A stretch of 64,000 nucleotides of DNA from Leuconostoc inhae (GTDB taxonomy: Bacteria; Bacillota; Bacilli; Lactobacillales; Lactobacillaceae), in NCBI RefSeq assembly GCF_019656015.1, contig NZ_BPKW01000005.1:1-64000 (forward strand), in the 5' to 3' direction. Positions 26,705 through 36,471 of the stretch are shown piece after piece. Made by a program: the position numbers and the translations under genes. A model generated the notes under the pieces. It was not told the DNA's origin. It saw only the letters and a list, made by a program, of their open reading frames with translations, and ran no database searches. The first letter of the stretch is position 1; each line of letters begins with the position of its first letter.

Positions 26705-28102
26705 ATGAACGTCTTTGCAAATGGTCAATCAGTTGACCTGATGACTGTATTAAATAATAAGGAATGGCGCAGTCACTATCAAGAAAGCTTAAAAATACAG
26801 TATCCAACGGCAATCATTATCAGTATCAAATTAAATATACCCGGACCCATTAAAAGTAGTCCCCTACTCAAAGATAGTTATCATCGTGGTTTGCGTGATA
26901 TTAAACATGATTTAAAGCAATTTGAAACCGTTCATGAACAACTATTTATTGAAAGGATAACTGGTCCTGAAGGATTTTTGGTGGTTTTAGGAGATTTGAA
27001 AGCGGTTAAATTAGCGACAATCTCATTTGAGGAAAAAAGTATTATTGGGCGCTTGTTTGATATAGACATTATGACTGAAAAAGATGATCAGCAATTGTCG
27101 CGACGTCGTTTAGGGTATCCTGCACGGACTTGCCTTATTTGCGATAAAGACGCAAAAATATGTATTAAACAAGGGGCGCATACACTTGAATCAGGTTATG
27201 ACGCAATTAATAAAATTTGTACAATATATATGAAAAAACAAATAACGATTCCAAAACAGTCACAAAATCAGCTTGTGCAAGCTGCTATGACAGGATTACT
27301 GTATGAAGTATCATTGAATCCAAAACCGGGGTTAGTGGATCCTGTTAGTAACGGCGCACACAGTGATATGACGGTTTTCACATTTATAGATAGCAGTCTG
27401 GCGTTACAACAGTATTTTAATCAAGCTTACGCCCTAGCACATGATTTTTCAGGGGATGATTTAACAGTCATGTTTGAAACATTAAGGCAGTTGGGTGTAC
27501 ATGCTGAAGCCGAAATGTTTGAGGCAACACATGATGTTAATACACATAAAGGGGCAATATTTTCGTTGGGTATTTTAATTTCAGCGATTGCTTATGGTAC
27601 GAGAGTTAGTGGTGTCACTGTAGATGATTTACAGAAAATTATCACAAAAATGACAGCTGGTTTAGTACAGCGTGATTTTAAAAAATTATATGAGAAAAAA
27701 CAAAAATTAACTGCTGGTGAAAGACAATATCAACAATACCAGTTACCTGGTATTCGTGGCGAAGCTGCAGCTGGCTTTCCGATGGTGATGGATACGGCGT
27801 TGCCGTTTTTATTAAAATCAGTAGGGACAACGAGCCAACGTTTACTTGATACACTGATGAAAATTGCTGGATCTATTGTTGATACTAACTTAATTAAGCG
27901 CGCAGGCAGTCCTGATATCTTAAAAGAACTCAATCAATGGTCGACGATGTACTTTTCGTTGGGTGGTAGCCAAACTGCTGCTGGGATAACTTATTTAGAA
28001 AAATTAGATACTGAGTTTGTGCAACGGCATTTAAGCATAGGTGGCACAGCGGATAACTTGATTTCAACGATTTTCCTTGCAAGATTGGTTGGTGGCATAT
28101 GA
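26705..28102 (+). CDS. citG: CitX-CitG fusion, citrate lyase prosthetic group synthesis
   Basis: A 465-residue fusion. The N-terminal part (about 1-185) is CitX, which attaches the prosthetic group to apo-CitD, with GRLFDIDIM and GYPARTCLIC. The C-terminal part (about 190-465) is CitG, triphosphoribosyl-dephospho-CoA synthase, with EVSLNPKPGLVDPVSNGAHSDM and RGEAAAGFP. CitX and CitG are separate genes in enterobacteria; the fusion is typical of lactic acid bacteria. ATG 26705 follows AGAAGAGG by 7 nt. Overlaps the next gene by 4 nt. Confidence 0.93.
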   Translation: MNVFANGQSVDLMTVLNNKEWRSHYQESLKIQYPTAIIISIKLNIPGPIKSSPLLKDSYHRGLRDIKHDLKQFETVHEQLFIERITGPEGFLVVLGDLKAVKLATISFEEKSIIGRLFDIDIMTEKDDQQLSRRRLGYPARTCLICDKDAKICIKQGAHTLESGYDAINKICTIYMKKQITIPKQSQNQLVQAAMTGLLYEVSLNPKPGLVDPVSNGAHSDMTVFTFIDSSLALQQYFNQAYALAHDFSGDDLTVMFETLRQLGVHAEAEMFEATHDVNTHKGAIFSLGILISAIAYGTRVSGVTVDDLQKIITKMTAGLVQRDFKKLYEKKQKLTAGERQYQQYQLPGIRGEAAAGFPMVMDTALPFLLKSVGTTSQRLLDTLMKIAGSIVDTNLIKRAGSPDILKELNQWSTMYFSLGGSQTAAGITYLEKLDTEFVQRHLSIGGTADNLISTIFLARLVGGI

Positions 28103-28887
28103 CAAGTTTTGTAACAAGTGACAAAATCAAGCTATCTTATACAGATCAGGGCAAGGGTCAGGCGGTTATTTTGTTAAATGGCTACGCTGGCGTCAAAGAA
28201 GAATGGTATTACCAATCGATATATTTACTCAAATGTGGTTTTCGGGTAATTACCTTAGATTGGCGTAGCCATGGTGCCTCAACGCGTACCACAAAAAACT
28301 TAAAAATTATGCGATTAGCCGCAGACTTACATGAATTAATTGAAAATTTAAAGTTAACAAGTGTCGAATTAATAGGACACTCCATGGGCGCCAGTGTGAT
28401 ATGGGCGTATACAGTACTTTTTGGTGATCAAATCATTGATCGCATGGTAACAATAGACGAGTCGCCTAAATTGTTAAATGATGAGAGATGGTCAGGTGGT
28501 TTAGCTAACTTAAAATGGGACAACTTTTGGCTGATTTCTGAACAAATTCCCTTCTTAAAAATGAACAAACAGCCAATATCTGATGAGTTACGGGAAATAT
28601 TGAATCGTGTTAAAAAAGAAACCCCTTTTGATGTTGATTTAGGTCATGAATTGCTGATTGACCATTTATTGCAAGATTGGCGTCAGGCAATTAGAGATAT
28701 TAAAGTACCACAGTTATTTGTAAAAGGCGCCTGTACAAAAATATGGGGTGATGATTATTCTATTTATTGTGAAAAAATAAACAATAAATATTCGAAATTA
28801 ATAACCATTGATAATGTTGGCCATATGCCGCAAGTAGAAGACTATAAGTCCTTTAATAAAGCCATTTTTAACTTTTTAAAAGCGTAA
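28099..28887 (+). CDS. Alpha/beta hydrolase within the cit operon
   Basis: A 262-residue alpha/beta-hydrolase-fold protein. The nucleophile elbow is IGHSMGAS (Ser near 95), LDWRSHGAST follows strand 4, the acid is likely Asp in the PQLFVKGACTKIWGDD region, and the His is in VGHMPQVED. The ATG overlaps the citXG stop (ATGA), so it is cotranslated. Published cit clusters of this group have a gene called citR between citG and citP; I cannot confirm that this is it. The substrate is unknown; hydrolysis of an ester or thioester linked to citrate lyase activity is only a guess. Confidence 0.85.
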   Translation: MTSFVTSDKIKLSYTDQGKGQAVILLNGYAGVKEEWYYQSIYLLKCGFRVITLDWRSHGASTRTTKNLKIMRLAADLHELIENLKLTSVELIGHSMGASVIWAYTVLFGDQIIDRMVTIDESPKLLNDERWSGGLANLKWDNFWLISEQIPFLKMNKQPISDELREILNRVKKETPFDVDLGHELLIDHLLQDWRQAIRDIKVPQLFVKGACTKIWGDDYSIYCEKINNKYSKLITIDNVGHMPQVEDYKSFNKAIFNFLKA

Positions 28888-28995
28888 ATAAATAAAAATA
28901 TAACTAAGAAGGTGATTGCTATAAAGCGATGAGTCTGGCGATTTTTTCAACCTTTTGTGAATTTTATAACTAATGAATAATGGAGAATTTAAACG

Positions 28996-30321
28996 ATGTT
29001 AGACAATAATGACAGCAAAATTACGAGGCATAACTGGCGCAGCCGACTTGCCCAATTAGATGCAATTCAAATCAGTGGTATTGGTATGGTTGCTTATATT
29101 TTAATGGCTATTTTGCTAATCGTAGCGATAGAGACACATACTTTACCGAATACAATGATTGGTGCTATTCTAGCTTTAGTTTTGATGGGGCATATTTTTT
29201 ATTACTTAGGCGCACATCTACCTATCTTTAAGTCTTACTTGGGTGGCGGATCAGTATTTACTATTTTTGCAACAGCTATTTTAGCCACGACAGGTATTAT
29301 TCCTCAATCAGTTGTTCATACTGCTTCAGGTTTTATTAACGGTATGGATTTTCTAGGATTGTATATTGTATCACTGATTGGTTCATCAATTTTTAAAATG
29401 AATCGTAAAATTTTGTTAGGTGCTGCCATTAGATTCTTACCCGTTGCGTTTATTTCAATGGCAATCACATTCTTTGGTGTTGGCTTAATGGGCATGTTGA
29501 TTGGTGAAGGATTTGATCATTCGGTGTTGTACGTCAGTTTGCCAATTATGGCAGGTGGCGTCGGCGCAGGTATTGTTCCTTTATCAGGTATCTATGCGCA
29601 TGCATTTGGACATCCAGCTGCAGCTATATTATCCCAATTATTTCCAGCAGTTATTTTTGGTAACTTATTAGCTATTATTAGTGCAGGTTTAGTTTCTAAA
29701 CTATTTATGACGAGTAAGTACAATGGGCACGGCGAGTTGTTACATAGTAAAAATAGCAGTGAAAAAGCCGCAAAAGAGTTGAAGCCGGACTATATTCAAA
29801 TGGGTGTTGGCCTTGTGATTTCAGTGTCATTCTTTGTATTTGGTACAATGTTGAGTGCCATTTTCCCAAGTATTAATGCCTATGCCTTTATTATTTTAAC
29901 AATCGTATTGATTAAGGCACTCGGCTTGTTACCCACTTATTATGAAGAATCAGTGATTATGTTTGGGCAATTGGTCGTAAAAAATATGACACATGCTTTA
30001 CTGGCTGGTGTCGGATTATCATTGTTGAATATTAAATTACTATTGAGTGCATTGTCATGGCAGTTTGTTGTTTTATGTGTCACCAGTATTATTATCATAT
30101 CATTAGCAAGTGCTTTCTTAGGTAAAATTTTCGGACTTTATCCAGTCGAATCAGTTATTACAGCTGGATTGGCTAACAATAGCATGGGGGGCACTGGAAA
30201 CGTTGCAGTTTTAGCTGCATCAAATCGTATGCATTTGATCGCTTTTGCACAGATGGGCAATCGAATTGGTGGTGCACTCGTTTTGGTTATTGCAGGCATT
30301 TTAGTATCATTTATGAAATAA
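28996..30321 (+). CDS. citP: Citrate/lactate exchanger CitP
   Basis: A 441-residue, 11-helix 2-hydroxycarboxylate transporter that imports citrate against lactate and so generates membrane potential. Seen are the two family loops GGVGAGIVPLSGIYAHAFG and GLANNSMGGTGNVAVL; the R in the C-terminal AFAQMGNRIGG is the substrate-binding position. AATGGAG precedes the ATG. 108 nt after the hydrolase gene, last of the cluster, followed by a terminator. Confidence 0.95.
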   Translation: MLDNNDSKITRHNWRSRLAQLDAIQISGIGMVAYILMAILLIVAIETHTLPNTMIGAILALVLMGHIFYYLGAHLPIFKSYLGGGSVFTIFATAILATTGIIPQSVVHTASGFINGMDFLGLYIVSLIGSSIFKMNRKILLGAAIRFLPVAFISMAITFFGVGLMGMLIGEGFDHSVLYVSLPIMAGGVGAGIVPLSGIYAHAFGHPAAAILSQLFPAVIFGNLLAIISAGLVSKLFMTSKYNGHGELLHSKNSSEKAAKELKPDYIQMGVGLVISVSFFVFGTMLSAIFPSINAYAFIILTIVLIKALGLLPTYYEESVIMFGQLVVKNMTHALLAGVGLSLLNIKLLLSALSWQFVVLCVTSIIIISLASAFLGKIFGLYPVESVITAGLANNSMGGTGNVAVLAASNRMHLIAFAQMGNRIGGALVLVIAGILVSFMK

Positions 30322-30367
30322 GCTATAAATATATCAGACAGAGAAGCTATTTATAGCTTCTTTTTTT
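30320..30367 (+). terminator. Terminator of the cit operon
   Basis: AAGCTATAAAT (30320-30330) pairs with ATTTATAGCTT (30349-30359), then seven T. Confidence 0.88.
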
Positions 30368-30448
30368 GTAAAGGTGTACTATGAGTTTAACGAATAATAG
30401 CTATTTTATAGGTTTATTGTAAAATAATACACAATCAATAATTTTTAT

Positions 30449-30462
30449 AGAAAACGCTTACA
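30449..30462. promoter_or_regulatory. Candidate cre (CcpA) site of adhE
   Basis: AGAAAACGCTTACA differs from the cre consensus TGWAARCGYTWNCA at one position. It lies 43 nt upstream of the adhE -35. Confidence 0.55.
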
Positions 30463-30504
30463 AAACCTTTTAAAATAGCGTTTAAAAAACTTTTATAAAA
30501 ATAC

Positions 30505-30533
30505 TTGCTTTTTATAAAAAGGTGTTATATACT
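30505..30533 (+). promoter_or_regulatory. Promoter of adhE
   Basis: TTGCTT 30505-30510, 17-nt spacer, TATACT 30528-30533. Confidence 0.8.
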
Positions 30534-30537
30534 TATA

Positions 30538-30555
30538 TTGTTAATAAATGAGCAA
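30538..30555. promoter_or_regulatory. Candidate Rex operator of adhE
   Basis: TTGTTAATAAATGAGCAA resembles the Rex box (TTGTGA-N6-TCACAA type) and lies exactly over the expected transcription start, so binding by Rex at low NADH would block adhE. Confidence 0.6.
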
Positions 30556-30577
30556 ACAAAAAAGGAGCACATTGATT

Positions 30578-33280
30578 ATGGTAGAAACAATTACAAAGAA
30601 GCCTGCAAAGAAGGTTTTAACACCTGAAGAAAAAGCAGAGCTACAAACACAAGCAGAAAATATGGTAGCAAAATTAGTTGAAAAATCAGAAAAAGCTTTA
30701 GTAGAATTTTCAACATTTACACAAGCACAAGTTGATAAAATTGTAGCAGCAATGGCGTTAGCTGGTTCAGAAAATTCACTTATACTTGCCCATGCCGCTC
30801 ATGACGAAACTGGTCGTGGTGTGGTTGAAGATAAAGACACAAAGAACCGTTTTGCTTCTGAATCTGTATACAACGCTATTAAATTTGATAAAACAGTTGG
30901 CGTAATTAGTGAAGATAAAATTCAGGGTAAGGTTGAATTAGCTGCACCACTTGGTGTGCTTGCTGGTATTGTACCAACAACCAACCCAACATCAACAACA
31001 CTTTTCAAGGCCATGTTGACGGCTAAAACACGTAATACAATTATCTTTGCATTCCACCCACAGGCACAAAAATCATCAGCGCTTGCCGCAAAAATAGTTT
31101 ATGATGCCGCTGTTAAGGCTGGTGCACCTGAAAACTTTGTCCAATGGATTGAAAAGCCATCACTTTATGGCACAAGTGCACTTATTCAAAACAAAGGTAT
31201 TGCCTCAATCTTGGCAACTGGTGGACCAGCAATGGTTAACGCAGCCTTGAAGTCAGGAAACCCTTCAATGGGTGTTGGTGCTGGAAACGGTGCGATTTAT
31301 CTTGATGCAACTGTTGATACTGATCGTGCTGTATCTGACTTACTTTTGTCAAAACGCTTTGATAACGGTATGATTTGCGCAACTGAAAACTCAGCAGTCA
31401 TCCAAGCACCGATTTATGATGAAGTGCTACAAAAGATGCAAGAACAAGGGGCATATTTAGTTCCTAAAAAAGATTACAAGAAAATTGCTGATTACGTGTT
31501 CAAGCCAAATGCTGAAGGATTTGGGGTAGCTGGACCAGTAGCAGGTATGTCAGGTCGTTGGATTGCTGAACAAGCGGGCGTTAATATTCCTGAAGGCAAA
31601 GATGTTTTGTTGTTCGAGCTGGATCAAAAAAACATTGGTGAAGCCTTATCATCAGAAAAGTTATCACCTTTGCTATCAATTTACAAAGTTGAAAAACGTG
31701 AAGAAGCTATCAAAACAGTACAATCATTGTTAAATTATCAAGGTGCAGGTCATAACGCCGCTATTCAAATTGGCTCACAAGATGACCCATTTATTAAAGA
31801 ATATGCGGATGCCATTGGTGCCTCACGTATTTTAGTTAATCAACCCGACTCTATGGGTGGCCTTGGAGATTTGTATTCAGATGCTATGCGTCCTTCTTTG
31901 ACGCTTGGTACCGGATCATGGGGGAAAAATTCATTGTCTCACAACTTATCAACATACGACTTACTCAATATTAAGACAGTTGCCCGTCGTCGTAATCGCC
32001 CACAATGGGTTCGTTTACCTAAGGAAGTTTATTACGAAGCCAATGCAATTACTTACCTACAAGATTTGCCATCAGTTAAGCGTGCCTTTATTGTTGCTGA
32101 TCCTGGTATGGTGCAGTTTGGATTTGTTGGCAAAGTATTGAGCCAACTTGAGTTACGTCAAGAACAAGTTGAAACAAATATCTATGGTTCAGTTAAGCCT
32201 GATCCAACTTTGTCACAAGCGGTTGATATTGCTCGTCAAATGGCTTCATTCAAACCAGATACTGTTATTTTGCTCGGTGGTGGTTCAGCACTTGATGCCG
32301 GAAAGATTGCGCGTTTCTTGTATGAATATTCAACACGTAACGAAGGTATTTTAGAAGATGAAGACGGTATCAAAGAGTTGTTCATGGAATTGCAACAAAA
32401 GTTCATGGATATTCGTAAGCGTATCGTGAAATTCTATCATGCCCGTTTGACACAAATGGTTGCCATTCCAACAACATCTGGTACTGGTTCAGAAGTAACC
32501 CCATTCGCGGTTATTACTGATGACCAAACGCATGTTAAGTACCCATTGGCTGATTATGAATTGACACCTGAAGTAGCGATTATTGATCCAGAGTTTGTCA
32601 TGACTGTGCCAAAGCGCACAGTAGCATTCTCAGGATTGGATGCTTTGTCACATGCGTTTGAGTCGTATGTTTCAGTTATGGCGTCAGAATTTACACGTCC
32701 TTGGGCTTTGCAAGCGATCAAGTTGGTTTTTGAAAATTTGACAACGTCATACAAATATGACCCAAAGAATCCAACAAAAGAAGGTCAAAACGCCCGTTCA
32801 AAGATGCACTATGCTTCAACATTAGCTGGTATGTCATTTGCCAATGCATTCTTGGGAATTAACCATTCGCTAGCCCACAAAACTGGTGGTGAGTTCGGTT
32901 TGCCTCATGGCTTGGCTATTGCCATTGCGATGCCTCATGTCATTAAGTTTAATGCCGTGACAGGTAACGTTAAGCGTACGCCTTATCCACGTTATGAGAC
33001 ATACACAGCGCAAAAAGATTATGCTGATATCGCACGTTACCTTGGCTTAAAGGGTAACACAGATGCCGAATTGGTTGATGCTTTGATTGCAGCTGTAAAA
33101 ACGCTAGCTAAGTCAGTTGAAGTTGACCAAACTTTGACAGGTAATGGTGTTAAAAAGGCAGATCTAGAAAATAACATTGATCAGTTGACAGACCTAGTCT
33201 ACAACGATCAGTGCACACCTGGAAATCCTCGCCAACCTAGTCTAGAAGAAATCAAACAATTGTTGAGAGATCAACTTTAA
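30578..33280 (+). CDS. adhE: Bifunctional acetaldehyde-CoA/alcohol dehydrogenase
   Basis: A 900-residue fusion that reduces acetyl-CoA to acetaldehyde and then ethanol, regenerating two NAD+. The N-terminal aldehyde dehydrogenase half (about 1-440) has the catalytic Cys in NGMICATENSAV. The C-terminal iron alcohol dehydrogenase half (about 460-900) has GGGSALDAGK (NADH) and His ligands in INHSLAHKTGGEFGLPHG. ATG 30578 is 10 nt after AAAGGAG. Central to heterolactic fermentation. Its promoter carries Rex-like and cre-like sites. Codon use looks highly adapted. Confidence 0.96.
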   Translation: MVETITKKPAKKVLTPEEKAELQTQAENMVAKLVEKSEKALVEFSTFTQAQVDKIVAAMALAGSENSLILAHAAHDETGRGVVEDKDTKNRFASESVYNAIKFDKTVGVISEDKIQGKVELAAPLGVLAGIVPTTNPTSTTLFKAMLTAKTRNTIIFAFHPQAQKSSALAAKIVYDAAVKAGAPENFVQWIEKPSLYGTSALIQNKGIASILATGGPAMVNAALKSGNPSMGVGAGNGAIYLDATVDTDRAVSDLLLSKRFDNGMICATENSAVIQAPIYDEVLQKMQEQGAYLVPKKDYKKIADYVFKPNAEGFGVAGPVAGMSGRWIAEQAGVNIPEGKDVLLFELDQKNIGEALSSEKLSPLLSIYKVEKREEAIKTVQSLLNYQGAGHNAAIQIGSQDDPFIKEYADAIGASRILVNQPDSMGGLGDLYSDAMRPSLTLGTGSWGKNSLSHNLSTYDLLNIKTVARRRNRPQWVRLPKEVYYEANAITYLQDLPSVKRAFIVADPGMVQFGFVGKVLSQLELRQEQVETNIYGSVKPDPTLSQAVDIARQMASFKPDTVILLGGGSALDAGKIARFLYEYSTRNEGILEDEDGIKELFMELQQKFMDIRKRIVKFYHARLTQMVAIPTTSGTGSEVTPFAVITDDQTHVKYPLADYELTPEVAIIDPEFVMTVPKRTVAFSGLDALSHAFESYVSVMASEFTRPWALQAIKLVFENLTTSYKYDPKNPTKEGQNARSKMHYASTLAGMSFANAFLGINHSLAHKTGGEFGLPHGLAIAIAMPHVIKFNAVTGNVKRTPYPRYETYTAQKDYADIARYLGLKGNTDAELVDALIAAVKTLAKSVEVDQTLTGNGVKKADLENNIDQLTDLVYNDQCTPGNPRQPSLEEIKQLLRDQL

Positions 33281-33289
33281 TAAACGATG

Positions 33290-33317
33290 AAAAACATCAA
33301 AATTTGATGTTTTTTTA
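33290..33317 (+). terminator. Terminator of adhE
   Basis: AAAACATC pairs with GATGTTTT, followed by T residues. Confidence 0.8.
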
Positions 33318-33318
33318 T

Positions 33319-33347
33319 TTGCAAAATTCTCTAACCGTGTATATAAT
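33319..33347 (+). promoter_or_regulatory. Promoter of the YhgE-like gene
   Basis: TTGCAA 33319-33324, 17-nt spacer, TATAAT 33342-33347, overlapping the end of the adhE terminator. Confidence 0.8.
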
Positions 33348-33391
33348 ATATCCATAGACATTTGAAGTACACGAAAAAGAAGGTTGAATAC

Positions 33392-35761
33392 ATGAAGTTT
33401 TGGAAAAGCGCAGAGTGGCAACGTATTGGTAAATTACGTGGTTTAAAATTACTATTAATTGGGATTACTTTTATTCCTAGTATCTATGCAGTCATTTTTT
33501 TGTCATCAATATGGGATGCTTATGGCAATGTAAATAATTTACCAGTAGCTGTGGTCAATCAAGATAAAGCAGCTAAAATTAATGGAAAAACCGAGCATCT
33601 AGGATCTGATTTATCAGATAAATTAGTGAAGGATCAACCTTTAAAAATAAGTGACGTATCATCTAAAAAAGCGCAAGCTGGTTTAAAGCAAGGTAAATAT
33701 TACATGACAATCACTATTCCAAGTGATTTTACAAGTAATGCTGGTACACTGCTAAGTGGCAAACCAAATGCGTCTAAAATTGCCATTGCACATAATACAG
33801 GACAAGGTTTTATCGCTGAAAAAATGACGAGTTCAGCAGCCGATAAAATTCAAGCGAGTGTCACGAAATCCTTACAAACAGTTTATAATGAAACAATTTT
33901 ATCAGCGACTAAATCATCACAAAAAGGCTTGCAAGCAGGTGCTGATGGTGCAGGTCAACTGAATAATGGTTTAGGGCAACTATCTGATGGCACTAAAAAA
34001 CTTAATGATGGTGCGCAATCATTAACATCAGGCACATCTACTTTAGCCAGTGGTTTGAACCAGTACACGAATGGTGTGTCGCAAGTCAATAATGGCTCAT
34101 CACAACTCACCACGGGTGCTAATTCTGCTGCCACCGGTGCAAACCAACTAGCTTCAGGGACATCACAATTAGCACAAAGCACACCACAATTAGAAGCCGG
34201 TAGCCAACAATTAGCTGCGGGGGCACAAGAACTAGCAAAAAAGTTGCAAGAAGTGAGTCAAGGAATCACAGATGGACAGAATAATAAAGAAACTGTCGCA
34301 CAGCTGAAAGCATCAGAAACAGCATTGACAAACGATATGACTGAAATAGGAGAATTATTAAATAAAATACCAAATATTAACGTAGATGATTCAAATGCAG
34401 CAATGACCAGTACTGGTGAAAATTTGAAAAATGGCTTGGTTGGTGCTGGCGGTGATGTGGCAAAGATGGCTAATGACCCTGAATTTAAAACATTTTTGGC
34501 AGAGCCAGAACATAAGGATTTGAAAAATGAGTTCAACGATTTACAATCAAATTTGAGCAGCAGTTCGGATGCAGCAGGTACATTGGACACACAATTAAAT
34601 CAAGTAAAAACGGAATTAAATAGTTTGAAAGATTTACAGAATGATTTGAAAACATATATGCAGAATTTAGAAAATGATAGTTCAACAGCAGCGACTAACA
34701 ATGGTGTTGCGATGAATAAATTGAATGATAGTTTGACGAAGATTAGTCAGGTGCTATCACAACAATTTGTACCAGCTGCTAATCAGCTCGCCACTGGCGC
34801 AGCCACATTAAATGCAGGTCAAAAACAAGTCACTGCTGCCTCATCACAACTCAGCAGTGGTGCTAGTCAATTAGCCAACGGTAATTCACAACTGGCAACT
34901 GGTGCCAGTCAATTAAATAGTGGCTTGGGACAGCTAGCTAGTAAGGGTGGTGCTTTAAACAGTGGCGCCGGTCAATTAACTCAAGGGGCACAACAATTAA
35001 CGGCAGGAACAGCACAAGCTGCATCTGCATTAGGTCAAGCACAAACTGGGACGAAAACGCTAGCAGCTAAATTAGCTGATGGCGCTGTGAAACTTGAAGC
35101 AGTACACGGTACTAAAAATAATGTTAATGCGTTAACAAGTCCTGTTAAAAGCGCACAAACGAATTTATCAACTGTACAAAATAACGGTACAGGAATGGCA
35201 CCTTATATGATGTCAGTTGGTTTGTTTGTGGGAATGATTACATTAAGTACAATTTATGACTTTATGACTGTCGCTAAGAAGCCACGGAGCGGTTTTGCGT
35301 GGTGGGCAGATAAACAAACAGTTAACTTCCCTGTATGGATTGGTCAAGCGCTGGTGATGACGACGTTGTTAGTACTGATAGACGGACTTAATTCAGCACG
35401 ACCTGTTATGGTGTTTGTTGTCGCTTTGGTAGCAGCGTTCTCATTTAACCAATTAGTTCTGTTTTTCAATGTCTTGTTTGGGAAACTGGGTTCAGGTATT
35501 ATGTTAGTTCTGATGGTACTGCAATTGAGTGCTAGTGCAGGATCATATCCAATCGAATTATCAAATGAATTCTTTAGAGCAATCCATCCATGGATGCCGA
35601 TGACCTATTCTGTACATGCGTTCCGTGAAGCGATTTCTATTGGTGGCAGTGTCGCTACGGATTTGACGGTACTATTATCAGTTGGAATTGTATCAATGGT
35701 CTTGACTTGGGGTGTTTATCATTGGAAGTTGCGACATAATCAAATGCTTTGGGCAGCCTAA
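33392..35761 (+). CDS. YhgE/Pip-domain membrane protein
   Basis: A 789-residue membrane protein of the YhgE/Pip (ABC-2-like) family. A first helix (about 20-42) is followed by a YhgE N-terminal domain, VAVVNQDKAAKINGK, then a very long extracellular part with two blocks of 7-residue repeats of the type LxxGxxQ (about 190-290 and 465-570) around a coiled coil (about 300-455), and about five C-terminal helices. Relatives include phage receptors (Pip) and ESX-linked proteins. AGAAGG precedes ATG 33392. Cotranscribed with an Rrf2 regulator. Function uncertain: export or surface scaffold. Confidence 0.85.
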   Translation: MKFWKSAEWQRIGKLRGLKLLLIGITFIPSIYAVIFLSSIWDAYGNVNNLPVAVVNQDKAAKINGKTEHLGSDLSDKLVKDQPLKISDVSSKKAQAGLKQGKYYMTITIPSDFTSNAGTLLSGKPNASKIAIAHNTGQGFIAEKMTSSAADKIQASVTKSLQTVYNETILSATKSSQKGLQAGADGAGQLNNGLGQLSDGTKKLNDGAQSLTSGTSTLASGLNQYTNGVSQVNNGSSQLTTGANSAATGANQLASGTSQLAQSTPQLEAGSQQLAAGAQELAKKLQEVSQGITDGQNNKETVAQLKASETALTNDMTEIGELLNKIPNINVDDSNAAMTSTGENLKNGLVGAGGDVAKMANDPEFKTFLAEPEHKDLKNEFNDLQSNLSSSSDAAGTLDTQLNQVKTELNSLKDLQNDLKTYMQNLENDSSTAATNNGVAMNKLNDSLTKISQVLSQQFVPAANQLATGAATLNAGQKQVTAASSQLSSGASQLANGNSQLATGASQLNSGLGQLASKGGALNSGAGQLTQGAQQLTAGTAQAASALGQAQTGTKTLAAKLADGAVKLEAVHGTKNNVNALTSPVKSAQTNLSTVQNNGTGMAPYMMSVGLFVGMITLSTIYDFMTVAKKPRSGFAWWADKQTVNFPVWIGQALVMTTLLVLIDGLNSARPVMVFVVALVAAFSFNQLVLFFNVLFGKLGSGIMLVLMVLQLSASAGSYPIELSNEFFRAIHPWMPMTYSVHAFREAISIGGSVATDLTVLLSVGIVSMVLTWGVYHWKLRHNQMLWAA

Positions 35762-35793
35762 AGCAACTAGATTGGCAACGTTTGGAGAAAATT

Positions 35794-36300
35794 ATGAAAA
35801 TGTCACATGCAGTAGAACAAAGTTTAGTCGTCCTCGTGATGCTGGCTTTGCAAAAAGATGACTTACCGGTTAAAAGTTATTTATTGAGTGATCGACTAGA
35901 AGTTTCTGAATCATATTTGAAAAAGACGATGCGAAAGCTAGTTGTGGCTGGTATTGTCGAGGCAATTGCTAGCAAAGAAGGTGGCTTCAAATTGGCACGT
36001 CCAATTTCTCAGATTACATTATTGGATGTTTATCAAGCGATTGAAGGCATGGGAAGCTTTATTCACTCAACACAACTCGCGGACCGAATTTTTTTAAACC
36101 AAAAATCTAACAAGCGTATAGAAGATGTCCAGCAAGCCTTAGAAGTTGCTACAAACGATGTATTGACGGTGTTCAATGAAGCGGAGCAGGATTTTAAAAA
36201 TAGATTACAAAACTATACAATTGCTAAACTTTTAGGACATATTAATGTTGATGCGTTTGGAAAAATTGATTGGCGACAAGCTCATATTACTGCTGAATAA
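35794..36300 (+). CDS. Rrf2-family transcriptional regulator without cysteines
   Basis: A 168-residue Rrf2-type winged helix protein: N-terminal helix-turn-helix (about 1-75; LSDRLEVSESYLKKTMRKLV), then a beta wing, KEGGFKLARPISQITLLDVYQAIEG. It contains no Cys, so it cannot bind the Fe-S cluster of IscR or NsrR. ATG 35794 follows TGGAG; the frame is also open further upstream. It lies 32 nt after the YhgE-like gene and probably regulates it (autoregulatory operon). Confidence 0.85.
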   Translation: MKMSHAVEQSLVVLVMLALQKDDLPVKSYLLSDRLEVSESYLKKTMRKLVVAGIVEAIASKEGGFKLARPISQITLLDVYQAIEGMGSFIHSTQLADRIFLNQKSNKRIEDVQQALEVATNDVLTVFNEAEQDFKNRLQNYTIAKLLGHINVDAFGKIDWRQAHITAE

Positions 36301-36327
36301 AAAAGCGACCATCAGGTCGCTTTTTTA
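36298..36327 (+). terminator. Terminator of the YhgE-Rrf2 operon
   Basis: AAAAGCGACC-ATCA-GGTCGCTTTT hairpin (36301-36324). Confidence 0.92.
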
Positions 36328-36471
36328 TTACGTTAAGATTGAACTGTTTACTGGAACTAGTAAGCTTTATTAAGACAATGACTGATTCTGTTTTTAATAT
36401 AAATCAGCATATAAATAGATGTTTCATGGTAGACTTATGATATGTATTTTTAAGAAAAAGAGGATAGTTAA

